From Diaphorobacter ruginosibacter (lineage in GTDB: Bacteria; Pseudomonadota; Gammaproteobacteria; Burkholderiales; Burkholderiaceae_C), in assembly GCF_014395975.1 (NCBI RefSeq), contig NZ_CP060714.1:4836001-4900000 (forward strand): a stretch of 64,000 bases of DNA, read 5' to 3'. Under the pieces are notes generated by a model that was not told the DNA's origin, searched no databases, and was given only the letters and a program-made list of their open reading frames with translations. Position 1 is the first letter of the stretch. Each line of letters begins with the position of its first letter. Position numbers and translations under genes: made by a program. Positions 16,801-25,868 of the stretch are shown here, in pieces.

Positions 16801-16913
16801 TTCGCACAGGGCTCGCCCGCAGCCGCCGCATTGCGCTGAATACCGCAGCGCGAGCGTGGACGGGCGCGGTCGGGGATACTTGCGTCCCCCATCCAATTCC
16901 AGCAGGAGCGTGC

Positions 16914-17528
16914 GTGCAATCAGCAAGTGAGCAGTGGTTCGACGAAGCCTATTACCAGCGTTTCTATTTCGACAAGAAAACAAGCGTGATCGATGTCGAA
17001 CATTCGCGCAGGCTGGGCGATTTCGTCTGTTCCTACCTCGCCTACTTGCGGGTGCCGGTGGCGCGTGTCCTCGATGTGGGCTGCGGCATCGGCCTGTGGC
17101 GCGAGGCCGTGGCGCGGCACTTTCCCGGGGCCGTGTATCACGGCGTCGAATTCAGCAGCTACCTGTGTGGGCGCTATGGCTGGCAACAGGGGTCGGTCGT
17201 GGATTTCCGCAGCGACGAACCCTTCGATCTGGTGATCTGCCAGGGAGTGCTTCCATACCTGAGCCCCTCCGACCTGAAACAGGCGCTGGCCAACCTGGGG
17301 CGGCTCTGCCGGGGCGGCCTGTATGTCGAGGCCGTGAGCCGCGAAGATTACGATCGCGGCGTGATCGACGAGGACCTGACCGATCCGCGGCTGTACCGCC
17401 ACCGTGCCTCGTTGTACCGCCGCGGCCTCGAGGCTGCGCATTTCCAGGAGCTGGGCGGCGGCGTCTGGCTCAGCGAGCGCTGCGAGGTGCCGATGTTTGA
17501 ACTCGAATGCCGGCAGAGCCAGGCCTGA
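16914..17528 (+). CDS. Class I SAM-dependent methyltransferase
   Basis: 204 residues from GTG 16914, chosen because AGGAG lies 5 bases upstream; the open frame extends upstream through the VOC gene but without similarity. SAM-binding motif I is VLDVGCGIGLWREAV; FDLVICQGVLPYL is motif IV. Such stand-alone methyltransferases act on small molecules or proteins; the acceptor is unknown. Its last 22 bases overlap the first possible start of the DTW-domain gene. Confidence 0.85.
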   Translation: MQSASEQWFDEAYYQRFYFDKKTSVIDVEHSRRLGDFVCSYLAYLRVPVARVLDVGCGIGLWREAVARHFPGAVYHGVEFSSYLCGRYGWQQGSVVDFRSDEPFDLVICQGVLPYLSPSDLKQALANLGRLCRGGLYVEAVSREDYDRGVIDEDLTDPRLYRHRASLYRRGLEAAHFQELGGGVWLSERCEVPMFELECRQSQA

Positions 17529-18318
17529 GGGACACCGTCCCGGCGCGCGAAGGCCTGCATGCCGTGGCGCGGCTGCGCAGGGCGCGCCTTGCGCTCAGCA
17601 CGCGGCCGTTTCTCGCGCGTGGCGGCCCCAAGGGGCAGCGCTGCGAAGGTTGCCGGCTGCGCCCTTCGCATTGCATCTGCGCCGCGCCGGTTCTTCAGGC
17701 CGACGTGCATGCGGGCGTGTGCCTGCTGATGCACGACGCGGAGCCGCTCAAGCCCAGCAACACCGGCTGGCTGATCGCCGACGTGGTGCCCGATACCTTT
17801 GCATTCGGCTGGTCGCGCATGGAGGCCAGCGGCGAACTGCTGGCGTTGCTGGATGATCCGAAGTGGCAGCCGTTCGTCGTTTTCCCCGGAGAGTACGCGG
17901 ATTCGGCGGAGCGTGTCGTGCATTCCCTGGCGCAACCTGGCGGTGCGCCGACGTACCGGGGGGCGACGGCAGGCGTCCGCTCTTCGTGCTGCTGGATGCA
18001 ACGTGGTCGCAGGCGCGCAAGATGTTCCGCAAGAGCCCGTATCTCGACCGCTTTCCTGTCCTGAGCCTGCACCCCGACCAGGTGTCGGCATACCGGCTGC
18101 GGCGTTCCAACCGCGACGACCATTTCTGCACCAGCGAGGTGGCGTCGCTGTGTCTCGAGCTGTCGCAGGACTCCGCGGCATCGCAGGTGCTCGCGGCCTG
18201 GCTCGACGTCTTCACGCACAATTACGAGCGGGCGCGCAACCAGCTGCCACCGGACTTCGACGGCCCGGAGCACCGGCGCCTGGGTGCATGCCTCGGCGCC
18301 GCGCAGGCGGCCGGCTGA
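17507..18318 (+). pseudogene. DTW-domain tRNA-uridine aminocarboxypropyltransferase (TapT/YfiP-like), frame disrupted at a G tract
   Basis: The N-terminal half reads in one frame to about 17963 (zinc-type motif CEGCRLRPSHCIC, then CLLMHDAEPLKPSNTGWL); the C-terminal half continues in another frame (PLFVLLDATWSQARKM, carrying the DxTW motif, then LRRSNRDDHFCTSEV). The junction is a run of six G residues at 17958-17963. Adding one G restores one continuous gene of about 270 residues. Family members modify tRNA uridine with the 3-amino-3-carboxypropyl group. A real mutation, phase variation, slippage or a sequencing error are all possible. Start ATG 17507 overlaps the methyltransferase end. Confidence 0.75.
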
Positions 18319-18324
18319 CGGACC

Positions 18325-18573
18325 TCAGTCGACCGCGAACCCGGTCTCGGTCAACTGCAATTCGCCGTAGGGGCCGTCGCGCAGCCAGCCGCGATCCTTC
18401 GCGTGCTGCACGGCCTGCTGCAGTTCGGGCTGGCCGATGCCGTGCCGCGTGAGATCGCGGACCAGGTTGTCGGGGCTCATGCCGTCACCCGCGCGCAACC
18501 CCTGTTCGTTGATCATGATGAAGAGGATGCGCTTGGCGAGGGTGTCCTCGGAGGAGAGTTCTTTGGAGCTCAT
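18325..18573 (-). CDS. Hypothetical 82-residue winged-helix-like protein
   Basis: The product (MSSKELSSEDTLAKRILFIM at the start) is acidic at the N terminus and then looks like a small winged-helix: helix (TLAKRILFIMINE), helix (SPDNLVRDLTRHG), helix (QPELQQAVQHAKDRGWL) and a strand pair (GELQLTETGF). No known family is recognised with certainty. It converges on the DTW gene, 6 bp away. Coding is supported by codon usage and a compact well-folded pattern; function unknown. Confidence 0.65.
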   Translation of the reverse strand: MSSKELSSEDTLAKRILFIMINEQGLRAGDGMSPDNLVRDLTRHGIGQPELQQAVQHAKDRGWLRDGPYGELQLTETGFAVD

Positions 18574-18708
18574 GGGTGTTCCGTTCCTGAGACAAGAGAC
18601 CGTTTTCGACTGCGGCAGCCCAGCGGCCCGTCGAACGCCGTTGTACCGGAAATGGGAAGCGCCGCCTGTCAGCCAAGAGGCTGACCCGCTATCTGGGGTG
18701 ATGAGCGC

Positions 18709-19278
18709 CTAGAGCCCTTCGAGCTCCATGTTCACGAGCTTCCAGCCCAACAGTCCATCGCGGCGGAAAATGAAGGCGGTTCCCGGATCCCTCTGGCGGA
18801 AGGCGCGGACCTTGCCGAAGCCCTGGTAGTGCAGGGAGAAGCCCTTGCGCTGATCCGCATCGCCGGCTTCGGCCTCACCACCGCGGCTACTACCGGCTGC
18901 TGGATCGGCCGCGGGCGCAGGTCCACGCGCCACGCGTCCCGTTTCCATCATCATCATGATCCCGGCGGGGGTCACGAGTTGATCGACCGCCGTGCCGACG
19001 ACGAGCCCGCCGATGGCCTGACCGATGTTGGCAAGCGGGTTGTCGCTGCCGGGCTCCGCCTTGGGCAGCTTGGAGGCCAGCGAGCGCATGAGCCTACCCT
19101 TCATGTTCTCGCGCAGTACGGGAAAGTCGACGAACTCCGAGAGTGCGGCCGAGTCTCCTGCGTCGATGGCCTTCTTGATGGACTGCATCGCGAGATACGG
19201 CGACACATAGAGCAGCGTGGCAAAGCCCAGGGCAGCAGCCACGAGCACGGGGAAAACAACGCTCTTTCGATTCTTCAT
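18709..19278 (-). CDS. DUF2939 membrane-anchored protein
   Basis: 189 residues from ATG 19278 (MKNRKSVVFPVL), with AAGGAT about 10 bases upstream. One N-terminal transmembrane helix (about 6-26) leads to the DUF2939 pattern YVSPYLAMQSIKKAIDAGD and VDFPVLRENMKGRLM. Family members are envelope-associated and of unknown role. A low-complexity stretch (AADPAAGSSRGGEAEAGD) divides the two halves of the periplasmic domain. The longer open frame upstream has no supporting features. Confidence 0.8.
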   Translation of the reverse strand: MKNRKSVVFPVLVAAALGFATLLYVSPYLAMQSIKKAIDAGDSAALSEFVDFPVLRENMKGRLMRSLASKLPKAEPGSDNPLANIGQAIGGLVVGTAVDQLVTPAGIMMMMETGRVARGPAPAADPAAGSSRGGEAEAGDADQRKGFSLHYQGFGKVRAFRQRDPGTAFIFRRDGLLGWKLVNMELEGL

Positions 19279-19390
19279 TCCGGGTGATCCTTCCACATCT
19301 TCTGCACCCGGCCTTCTGGCCGGATGGGCTGTGCGCATGTTCGCACAGCTTGTGCGGTCCGGCTCGGTGAAAGTCACCCGGCGGGCGGCG

Positions 19391-19939
19391 TCAGCTGGCC
19401 TTGTTCATCCAGTCGGACAGCTCGTCCGCATGGTCCTGCTCCATCTCGAGGATCTGCTCGATCATGCGGCGCGTGGTGGGATCCTTGTCGCCGACCAGCT
19501 CGATGATCTGTGTATAGGCCTCGATCGCCACGCGTTCGGCGACCAGGTTGGCGCGGATCATCTCGTGCAGCTCCAGCTGCTCGTTGTAGTCGGCGTGGCT
19601 GCGGCGGGTGAGCGTGTCGGGGTTCAGGTCCGGCTCGCCGCCCAACTGCACGATGCGCTTGCAGATCATGTCGGCGTGCTGCTGCTCTTCCACGGCGTGC
19701 TGCAGGAACTCACCGGCGATCGCCGGTGACTCCAGGCCCGTGGCCGTGAAGTGGTGACGCTTGTAGCGCAGAACGCAGACCATCTCCGTTGCCAGCGCAT
19801 CGTTGAGCAGGCGGATGATGTCCTCGCGGTACGGTCCGAAATCGGGCGTGACGGCGCCCTGGTCGAGGCTCTGCTTTGCCGCATCCAGGCGCTTCTGGTC
19901 GAGTTGCAGCTTCTGCTTGTTGCTTGAGGTATTTGCCAT
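19391..19939 (-). CDS. Ferritin-like / bacterioferritin-type di-iron protein
   Basis: 182 residues from ATG 19939 (MANTSSNKQ), with AGAGGAAA upstream. Four-helix ferritin-like ligands are visible: E in LATEMVCVLRYKRH, ExxH in VEEQQHAD, E in LVAERVAIEAY and ExxH in EMEQDHAD. It probably oxidises and stores iron or protects against peroxide. A charged N-terminal extension of about 35 residues precedes the fold. No haem-binding methionine assignment or bacterioferritin-associated ferredoxin gene is seen nearby, so a Dps-like or rubrerythrin-like role remains possible. Confidence 0.85.
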   Translation of the reverse strand: MANTSSNKQKLQLDQKRLDAAKQSLDQGAVTPDFGPYREDIIRLLNDALATEMVCVLRYKRHHFTATGLESPAIAGEFLQHAVEEQQHADMICKRIVQLGGEPDLNPDTLTRRSHADYNEQLELHEMIRANLVAERVAIEAYTQIIELVGDKDPTTRRMIEQILEMEQDHADELSDWMNKAS

Positions 19940-20129
19940 CGTGAGTTTCCTCTTGTGTTGCGGGGAAAGGGGCTCGCGCGGATATCTGTGGATATCTCTA
20001 TGTGCGCGGCCGGACTTCCACCGTAGTCGCGGTGCAGGGCTTTGTCTGTGAGACAACGCTGACTTTCGATGACGTACCGCAGCGACAGCAGGTGGCCCCA
20101 CCGGGGCCAGGGCGAGGTGCGGAGGGTGC

Positions 20130-22235
20130 CTAGGCAGAGCCAGCGCGCATCTCGATCAACGCGTCCACCGCCACCGCGCCTTCCCCCTCGGAGCCGACGA
20201 TGACCGGATTCAGGTCGAGCGATGCGAGCTGTCCCTTTGCAGCCACCGCAAAGTCGGCTACTGCCACCGTGAGCCGCGACAGCGCCGCGATGTCCAGCGC
20301 GGGCTCGCCACGCAGGCCCTTGAAAAGCGGTGCGATGCGCAGCCGGGCCAGTTCCCGCGTGACGTCGTCGGCCGAGAACGGGGGCAGCAGCACGACGCAG
20401 TCGTTGAGTGCCTCGGTGTATTTGCCGCCGTCACCCACCACAATCACCGGGCCGAACACGGGGTCCATGTGGGCGCCCACCATGAACTCGTGCCGCCCCT
20501 TGTGCATCGCGGCCACGATGACACCATCGCGCGATGCGTTCAGTGCGTCCATCTTGTGGTCGAAGCGCTCGAACAGAGCCTCCGCCTCCTCGGGCGACGC
20601 GACGTCGAGTGCCACCAGGCCGTGTTCCGACTTGTGGGGAATGTCGCGCGAGCAGGCCTTCATCACCACGCGCTGTCCACCTGCGCGGATCTGTTCGAAC
20701 GCGGCACCGGCCTCTCCTGCGGTCCGGCACAGGTGCATGGAGACCACGGGCACGCCATGCCGTCCCAGCAGCGCCAGGCTGTCGGCCTCGTTCAGGAAGC
20801 GGTCGCCCGATGCGGGCCATTGCACGGGGGACGTCGCCAGTGCGGGTGCGGTGCGCGGGCGGCGCATGAGGTCGGTATGCCTGGCCAGCTGGGCCAGCAC
20901 GCCGATCGCATCCCCCTCGTTCGCGAACGTGGCGATGCCGTGAGCGCGGAACGCCGACGCGACGCTGTCCTGCCAGGCCGCGACGGCGACGGGCTTTCCG
21001 GTGCCGGCCTCGAACGCCGCGGCATCGCGTGCGAAACGCTCCACGTCGTAGCCCGCGCCCGCCACCGGAATGTTGATGAAGAAGAGATCGGCGGAAGGGT
21101 CCTTGGCGACGGCCGGCAGCACGTCGCCGAACAGGCCGCTGTTGGTGAGCAGCGCGGCCGTGATGTCGATCGGGTTGCTGGTCGTGGCAAAGCCCGGCAG
21201 CTTCTGCGCCAGATCGTCCTGCGTGGCAGGCGACAGTTCCGCGAGCGCGAGCTTTTCGTCATCGGCGGCATCGGCCCCCATCACGCAGCTGGCGCCCGAG
21301 TTGCTGATCACGACCAGGCGCCGGCCTTGCGGACGCCAGCCTTTCAGGTAGGCCTTTGCGGCACGCACCTGCTCGTGGGGATCGCGCACGCGCAGGATGC
21401 CATGCTGGCGCAGGAAGGCGTCGACGGTGCGGTCCTCGTTGGCAAGCGACCCCGTGTGTGACGAGGCGGCGCGCTGCCCGCCGGCCGTTCTGCCGGCCTT
21501 GACGGCGACGATCGGAAGGTCGCGCTCGCGCGCCACCGCGGCCGCGCGGGCCAGCAGGTCGGGGTGTGCAATGCTCTCGAGATAGAGCAGCAGCAGCTTC
21601 ACGTCGGGATCGTGCGCGACAGCCAGCGCCAGTTCGCCCACCGACACATCCACCTCGTTGCCTGTGGCATGGACGTGGCGCACGCCCAGGCCCTGTCCGC
21701 GCAGCAGGCCGTAGGCCATCGCGCTCATACCGCCGCTCTGGCTGACGATGCCCACCGGCCCGTCCATGGGCGGCACTTCGATGAACATGGTGGAGAAGCC
21801 GGCGATCGCGCCGGTGCCGAAGTTGGCAAGGCCCTGCGTGTTGGGTCCATACAGCCGCATGCCGGCGCTGCGGGCCGTGCGCAGCATGTGCTGCTCGATT
21901 TCCTTGCCTTCGGGGCCGGTCTCGCCGAAGCCGGAGGCGATGATCACGGCGGACTTCACGCCCCGTGCCGCGCACTCCTCGACGGCGCTGACCGTCTTGT
22001 CGCCACCGACCACGACGAGCGCGAGCTCGGGCACCTCGGGCAGTGCCGACAGAGACGCATAGGAACGGTGGCCCTGGATTTCGTCGCGCGTGGGGTTGAT
22101 CGGGTAGATCGCTCCCTGGAAGCCGTGCAGGCCCATGTAGTGGATCGGGCGGCCGCCGATCTTGTGGATGTTCTCGGAAGCGCCGATGACGGCCACCGAA
22201 CGCGGATTCAGCGCGGATTGGAGAAGGTCTTGCAT
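20130..22235 (-). CDS. Acetate--CoA ligase family protein (ADP-forming type acyl-CoA synthetase, fused alpha-beta)
   Basis: 701 residues from ATG 22235 (MQDLLQSALNPRSVAVIGAS). CoA-binding domain at 1-130, succinyl-CoA-ligase-like domain with the phosphohistidine loop region (about 150-450), then an ATP-grasp domain (about 480-701, with DIPHKSEHGLVALDV and PVIVVGDGG). It would convert an acid plus CoA and ATP to an acyl-CoA. As the last gene of the IclR-led operon with a Bug binding protein, thiolase and DUF35 protein, it probably activates the imported acid or finishes its degradation. No clear ribosome binding site is seen. Confidence 0.88.
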   Translation of the reverse strand: MQDLLQSALNPRSVAVIGASENIHKIGGRPIHYMGLHGFQGAIYPINPTRDEIQGHRSYASLSALPEVPELALVVVGGDKTVSAVEECAARGVKSAVIIASGFGETGPEGKEIEQHMLRTARSAGMRLYGPNTQGLANFGTGAIAGFSTMFIEVPPMDGPVGIVSQSGGMSAMAYGLLRGQGLGVRHVHATGNEVDVSVGELALAVAHDPDVKLLLLYLESIAHPDLLARAAAVARERDLPIVAVKAGRTAGGQRAASSHTGSLANEDRTVDAFLRQHGILRVRDPHEQVRAAKAYLKGWRPQGRRLVVISNSGASCVMGADAADDEKLALAELSPATQDDLAQKLPGFATTSNPIDITAALLTNSGLFGDVLPAVAKDPSADLFFINIPVAGAGYDVERFARDAAAFEAGTGKPVAVAAWQDSVASAFRAHGIATFANEGDAIGVLAQLARHTDLMRRPRTAPALATSPVQWPASGDRFLNEADSLALLGRHGVPVVSMHLCRTAGEAGAAFEQIRAGGQRVVMKACSRDIPHKSEHGLVALDVASPEEAEALFERFDHKMDALNASRDGVIVAAMHKGRHEFMVGAHMDPVFGPVIVVGDGGKYTEALNDCVVLLPPFSADDVTRELARLRIAPLFKGLRGEPALDIAALSRLTVAVADFAVAAKGQLASLDLNPVIVGSEGEGAVAVDALIEMRAGSA

Positions 22236-22294
22236 GGAGTTTGTGCTGGTTGGAGCGGGGTCCCGTGGACCCCGCCGATGATTCGCCGGGACGC

Positions 22295-23299
22295 TCAGTC
22301 CACCTTCGCGCCGGATGTCTTGACCACCTTGCCCCACTTCTCCACTTCCGCATTCAGGAAGCTGCCGAAGGCGGAGGGCGTGTCCCACTTCGCGGCAAAG
22401 CCTTGTCCGTCGAAGCGTTGCTTCACGTCGGGGCTCTGCAGGACCGTGCGCAGCGCGGCGTTCAGGCGGTCGATCACTTCCTTGGGCGTGCCCGCGGGAG
22501 CGAGCATGCCGTTCCAGGCGATGGCTTCGTAGCCAGGCAGGCCGGCCTCGGCGATCGTGGGAATGTCCGGAGCGCTCGGAGAGCGTTCGCTGCTGGTGAC
22601 GGCAATCGCCTTGAGCTTGCCGCCCTTCACGAACGGCATGGACGAGAGCATGGTGTCGAACATCAGGTCGGCCTGGCCGCTCATCACATCGGTGAGCGCG
22701 GGGGCACTGCCCTTATAGGGCACATGGTTCATCTTCACGCCGGCCATCGCGCTGAAGAGTTCGGCGGACAGGTGGGTGGACTGGCCGTTGCCCGACGACG
22801 CATAGTTCAGGCCGCCGGGCCTGGACTTGGCAAGCGCGATCAGCTCCTTCACGTTGCTGGCCTGCAGCGTCGGCGTGGCGACGATCACCAGCGGGCCGCT
22901 GGTGAGCTGGGAGATCGGCGTGAAGTCCTTGGTGATCGAGTAGTTCAGCTTGGAGAACAGCGACGGGTTGATCGCATGGGCCGTGGTCGCCACCATCAGC
23001 GTGTAGCCGTCCGGGGTGCTGCGCGCGACCTGCTCCGCTCCCAGGTTCGCACCGGCACCGGGCTTGTTGTCCACGATGATGGATTGGCCGAGCTGCTCCT
23101 GCAGCTTCTGCGCGACCACGCGCGCGACGATGTCGGTCGGGCCTCCGGGCGGGTAGGGGACGACGAGGCGGATCGGCTTGTTCGGATAATCCCCGCTCGC
23201 GAACGCGGCCGGTGCGGCGGCGAACGCGCTCAGCGCGGCGGCCGCGAGGGCCAGGCGGGTGGCGCTGCGGCGCGAAATCAACGGTGCTGTGTGGGCCAT
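22295..23299 (-). CDS. Bug-family (TctC) periplasmic substrate-binding protein
   Basis: 334 residues; the N terminus is an export signal with a twin-arginine-like core (SRRSATRLALAAAALSAF). Bug/TctC hallmarks are YPNKPIRLVVPYPPGGPTD, ANLGAEQVARSTPDGYTL and VPYKGSAPALTDV. These proteins capture carboxylates for tripartite tricarboxylate transporters or signal to other systems. No TctAB membrane genes are near, as is usual for the many orphan Bug proteins of Comamonadaceae and Bordetella. CAGGAGAC upstream supports ATG 23299. Confidence 0.93.
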   Translation of the reverse strand: MAHTAPLISRRSATRLALAAAALSAFAAAPAAFASGDYPNKPIRLVVPYPPGGPTDIVARVVAQKLQEQLGQSIIVDNKPGAGANLGAEQVARSTPDGYTLMVATTAHAINPSLFSKLNYSITKDFTPISQLTSGPLVIVATPTLQASNVKELIALAKSRPGGLNYASSGNGQSTHLSAELFSAMAGVKMNHVPYKGSAPALTDVMSGQADLMFDTMLSSMPFVKGGKLKAIAVTSSERSPSAPDIPTIAEAGLPGYEAIAWNGMLAPAGTPKEVIDRLNAALRTVLQSPDVKQRFDGQGFAAKWDTPSAFGSFLNAEVEKWGKVVKTSGAKVD

Positions 23300-23369
23300 G
23301 GTGGTGTCTCCTGGATGTTGTGATGGGTGTCGGGATGGATGGGGCCGGAAAGGGTTGGCTGCCCGCCTG

Positions 23370-23753
23370 TCATTGCGGCTCGAAGCGGACCAGCGTGCGC
23401 GTGCCATGCTCGAAGCAATGCGCGCGCACCCGCTGCCCGATCTGCATTCCGGCGGCGGCATGGGCCATGAGGCGCGGACCCTCGTCCAGCTGCGCCATGA
23501 CCAGCGTGTAGGGCGCGAGCGCCCGGAACTCATCGGACGGCGCGCGCGATACCACGGTGACGGCACGCACCGTCGCCAAGCCGCAGGCGTCCTGCCATTG
23601 CAGCGATTCGCTGGCACAGCGCTGGCAGGCATAGCGCGCAAGCGTCTGCGCGTGCCCGCAGTCCGTGCAGCGCTGGTAGCGCAGCACGCCTTCGCGCAGG
23701 CCTTCGGTGAAGGGGGCGGCCAGCGGCCGAGCCGGGTGATCGAGATCATTCAT
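23370..23753 (-). CDS. DUF35 / OB-fold zinc-ribbon acyl-CoA-associated protein
   Basis: 127 residues from ATG 23753 (AGGAAG upstream). A rubredoxin-like zinc ribbon (YQRCTDCGH, ACQRCASE) is followed by an OB-fold (RAVTVVSRAP to HCFEHGTRTLVRFEP). DUF35 proteins bind thiolase-like enzymes and form a complex with them, so it is the partner of the thiolase encoded just upstream. An in-frame ATG at 23774 is an alternative; it would leave only 3 bp from the thiolase stop. Confidence 0.88.
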   Translation of the reverse strand: MNDLDHPARPLAAPFTEGLREGVLRYQRCTDCGHAQTLARYACQRCASESLQWQDACGLATVRAVTVVSRAPSDEFRALAPYTLVMAQLDEGPRLMAHAAAGMQIGQRVRAHCFEHGTRTLVRFEPQ

Positions 23754-23777
23754 GGACTGCACTTCCTGTCTCATCGT

Positions 23778-24935
23778 TCATGGTTCACGCGCAAGCACCA
23801 GGCTCACATGCGAGGACATCACGCCGCCGTCCGCGTGGATGAAGGCGCGTTGCGGCGGGCGCGCCAGCTGTCGCTCGCCCGCGAGGCCGCTCATCTGGCG
23901 CCAGGCCTCCACCACGTGCGCCATGCCTCCGGCAACGCCGCAATGGCCATAGGAGAGCAGCCCGCCGTGCGTGTTCAGCGGCAGGGCGCCGCCGCGCTCG
24001 AAGTCGCCCGCACGCAGCCGGGCCGCGGCACCGGCGCGCGGCGCGAAGCCGATTTCCTCCAGCAGCATGACGAGGGTGATGGTGAACGAGTCGTAGATAC
24101 CCAGGTAGTCGAAGTCGCCGACCTGCATGCCAGCCTCGGCAAGCGCCGCGCGTGCCGCGTCCGACGCGCCGCAGCGCATCACGTCGTCCATCGCCGTCAG
24201 ATGCTGGTGGCGGTGCGCCTGGCCCGCGCCGCGCATCTGCACCGCCGCGTGCTTGCCCGGCTCTGCGGAGACGACCAGTGCCATCGCGCCATCGGAGATC
24301 GGACAGCAGTCCATCAGCGAGAGCGGGGAGGCGATGGCCTTGCTGGCCAGCACGTCCTGCACCGTGATCGGCGTGCGCAGGTGCGCATCGGGATGCGTGA
24401 TGGCGTGCCGGCGCATCAGCACGGCGAACTCAGCGAGGTCGGCGGAGCTCACCCCCGTGCGCTGCATGTACTCCGATGCCATGAGCGCGTAGTAGGCCGG
24501 CACGGACGCGCCATTGGGCACCTCGAAATCGGCATCGCCGACCTGGGCGAGCGTCTGGATGGAGCTGTCGCGCGACTGGCCGGAAAGCCGGTTTTCTCCG
24601 GCGACCACCAGCACGTTGCGGCAGCGGCCCGAGCGCACGAGCTCGCGCGCGGCCATCAGCATGGCGGCACCCGTTGCGCCCCCGAGCTGCATGCTGTGCG
24701 CATAGTCCGGCGACAGTGCGAAGCGCTCGCAGAACAGCGTGGAGAGCATCAGGTGCGGGAGGGTGGTGGCATAGCCGCAGAGCACGCCATCGATGCGTGA
24801 TCGTTCGAGCTGCGCGCTGTGCAGCGCCTCGCGCGCGGCGTCGGCCATGAGGTCGAGCGCGCCGCGGCCTTCGTGCCGGCCGAACGGGGTGCCACCGGCG
24901 CCCCGCAGGTAGGCCGATGGGGTGGATGCTTGCAT
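23778..24935 (-). CDS. Thiolase-family protein (SCP-X/lipid-transfer type)
   Basis: 385 residues of the non-decarboxylating thiolase fold, SCP2-thiolase branch. Visible are SMQLGGATGAAMLMAARE at the position where classic thiolases carry the nucleophilic cysteine, MDCCPISDGAMALVV, and the C-terminal GHCGVAGGMAHVVEA. In DUF35-associated members cleavage of the beta-keto or aldol bond uses residues other than the usual first cysteine. The AAGGAGAC box supports ATG 24935. The pair probably performs C-C bond cleavage of an acyl-CoA in the catabolic route of this operon. Confidence 0.88.
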   Translation of the reverse strand: MQASTPSAYLRGAGGTPFGRHEGRGALDLMADAAREALHSAQLERSRIDGVLCGYATTLPHLMLSTLFCERFALSPDYAHSMQLGGATGAAMLMAARELVRSGRCRNVLVVAGENRLSGQSRDSSIQTLAQVGDADFEVPNGASVPAYYALMASEYMQRTGVSSADLAEFAVLMRRHAITHPDAHLRTPITVQDVLASKAIASPLSLMDCCPISDGAMALVVSAEPGKHAAVQMRGAGQAHRHQHLTAMDDVMRCGASDAARAALAEAGMQVGDFDYLGIYDSFTITLVMLLEEIGFAPRAGAAARLRAGDFERGGALPLNTHGGLLSYGHCGVAGGMAHVVEAWRQMSGLAGERQLARPPQRAFIHADGGVMSSHVSLVLAREP

Positions 24936-24974
24936 GCGGTCTGTCTCCTTGGTGTTGTCTGGATGGGCCTGCCG

Positions 24975-25868
24975 TCAGTCGGCGCGTCGCTCGCCGCCGG
25001 GTTTCAGCGCGCCCACGCGGTGTGCCGTTCTCGCGCCGGGCCGCGTCGCCTCGGACCAGCGCACCTGGCACTGCATGGCCTCGTGCATCAGGGCCTGGCC
25101 CATGGCTGCTTCGCGCGTGAGGATCCGGTCATTGAGCGCCGCGATGCTGATGGCAGCCACCGGACGGCCATGCGGGTCGAGGATCGGCACCGCGATGCCG
25201 CCCATGCGTTCGACCACCACGTCCAGCAGCACCGCATAGCCGCGAGTGCGCGCCTGGTCGATGCGCTCGTGCAGCAGTTCGGCCGTGATGCGTGGATAGC
25301 GCTGCAGTTGCCCGAGCAGGATGTCGATGGCCGCTTCGCGCTCGGCCTGCGGCAGCCAGGCGAGCAGCGCCAGGCTCCCGGCTCCCACGCCCAGCGGACG
25401 GCGGCTGCCCACGCGCAGGTAGTTGGCGCGGATCGGGTAGGTGCCTTCCTCCACGTCGATGCACAGTGACTCGATGCCGCTCGGGATCGACACCACGGCG
25501 CTGTCCTCGAACTGGCCGACCAGGCGCATGAGGCTGGGGCGCACGATGGGACGCGGATCGAAGCGCCGCAGTGCGGCAGCGCCGAGCACCATCAGCTCAG
25601 GGCCGAGGTTGAATTGCTTGGTGAGCGGGTCGCGCGTGACGAATCCATCACGCACCATCATTTCCAGCAGGCGCAGCGCTGTGGCCTTGTCGAGATCGGC
25701 TGCTGCCGCGATGTCCGTCAGCCGCGCATTGGCACCCTCGGACATCACGCGCAGGACACGCATGGCGCGCTCCACCGACGACACGCTGGTGCCGGAACTG
25801 CGGGTCACGATGGCCTTGGGCTTGGATAGGGGCGCTGTTCTGGTGGGCTCTGGCATGTTGGTTTCCAT
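24975..25868 (-). CDS. IclR-family transcriptional regulator
   Basis: 297 residues: an N-terminal winged helix (VERAMRVLRVMSE, LTDIAAAADLDKATALRLLEMM) and a C-terminal effector-binding GAF-like domain (about 110-275; PLGVGAGSLALLAWL, MGGIAVPILDPHGRPVAAISIAAL). It heads the catabolic operon, 39 bp before the thiolase gene, so it is probably the pathway-specific, self-regulated switch. The start is ATG 25868; a second ATG at 25856 is equally possible. The long AT-rich spacer upstream probably holds its operator. Confidence 0.9.
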   Translation of the reverse strand: METNMPEPTRTAPLSKPKAIVTRSSGTSVSSVERAMRVLRVMSEGANARLTDIAAAADLDKATALRLLEMMVRDGFVTRDPLTKQFNLGPELMVLGAAALRRFDPRPIVRPSLMRLVGQFEDSAVVSIPSGIESLCIDVEEGTYPIRANYLRVGSRRPLGVGAGSLALLAWLPQAEREAAIDILLGQLQRYPRITAELLHERIDQARTRGYAVLLDVVVERMGGIAVPILDPHGRPVAAISIAALNDRILTREAAMGQALMHEAMQCQVRWSEATRPGARTAHRVGALKPGGERRAD

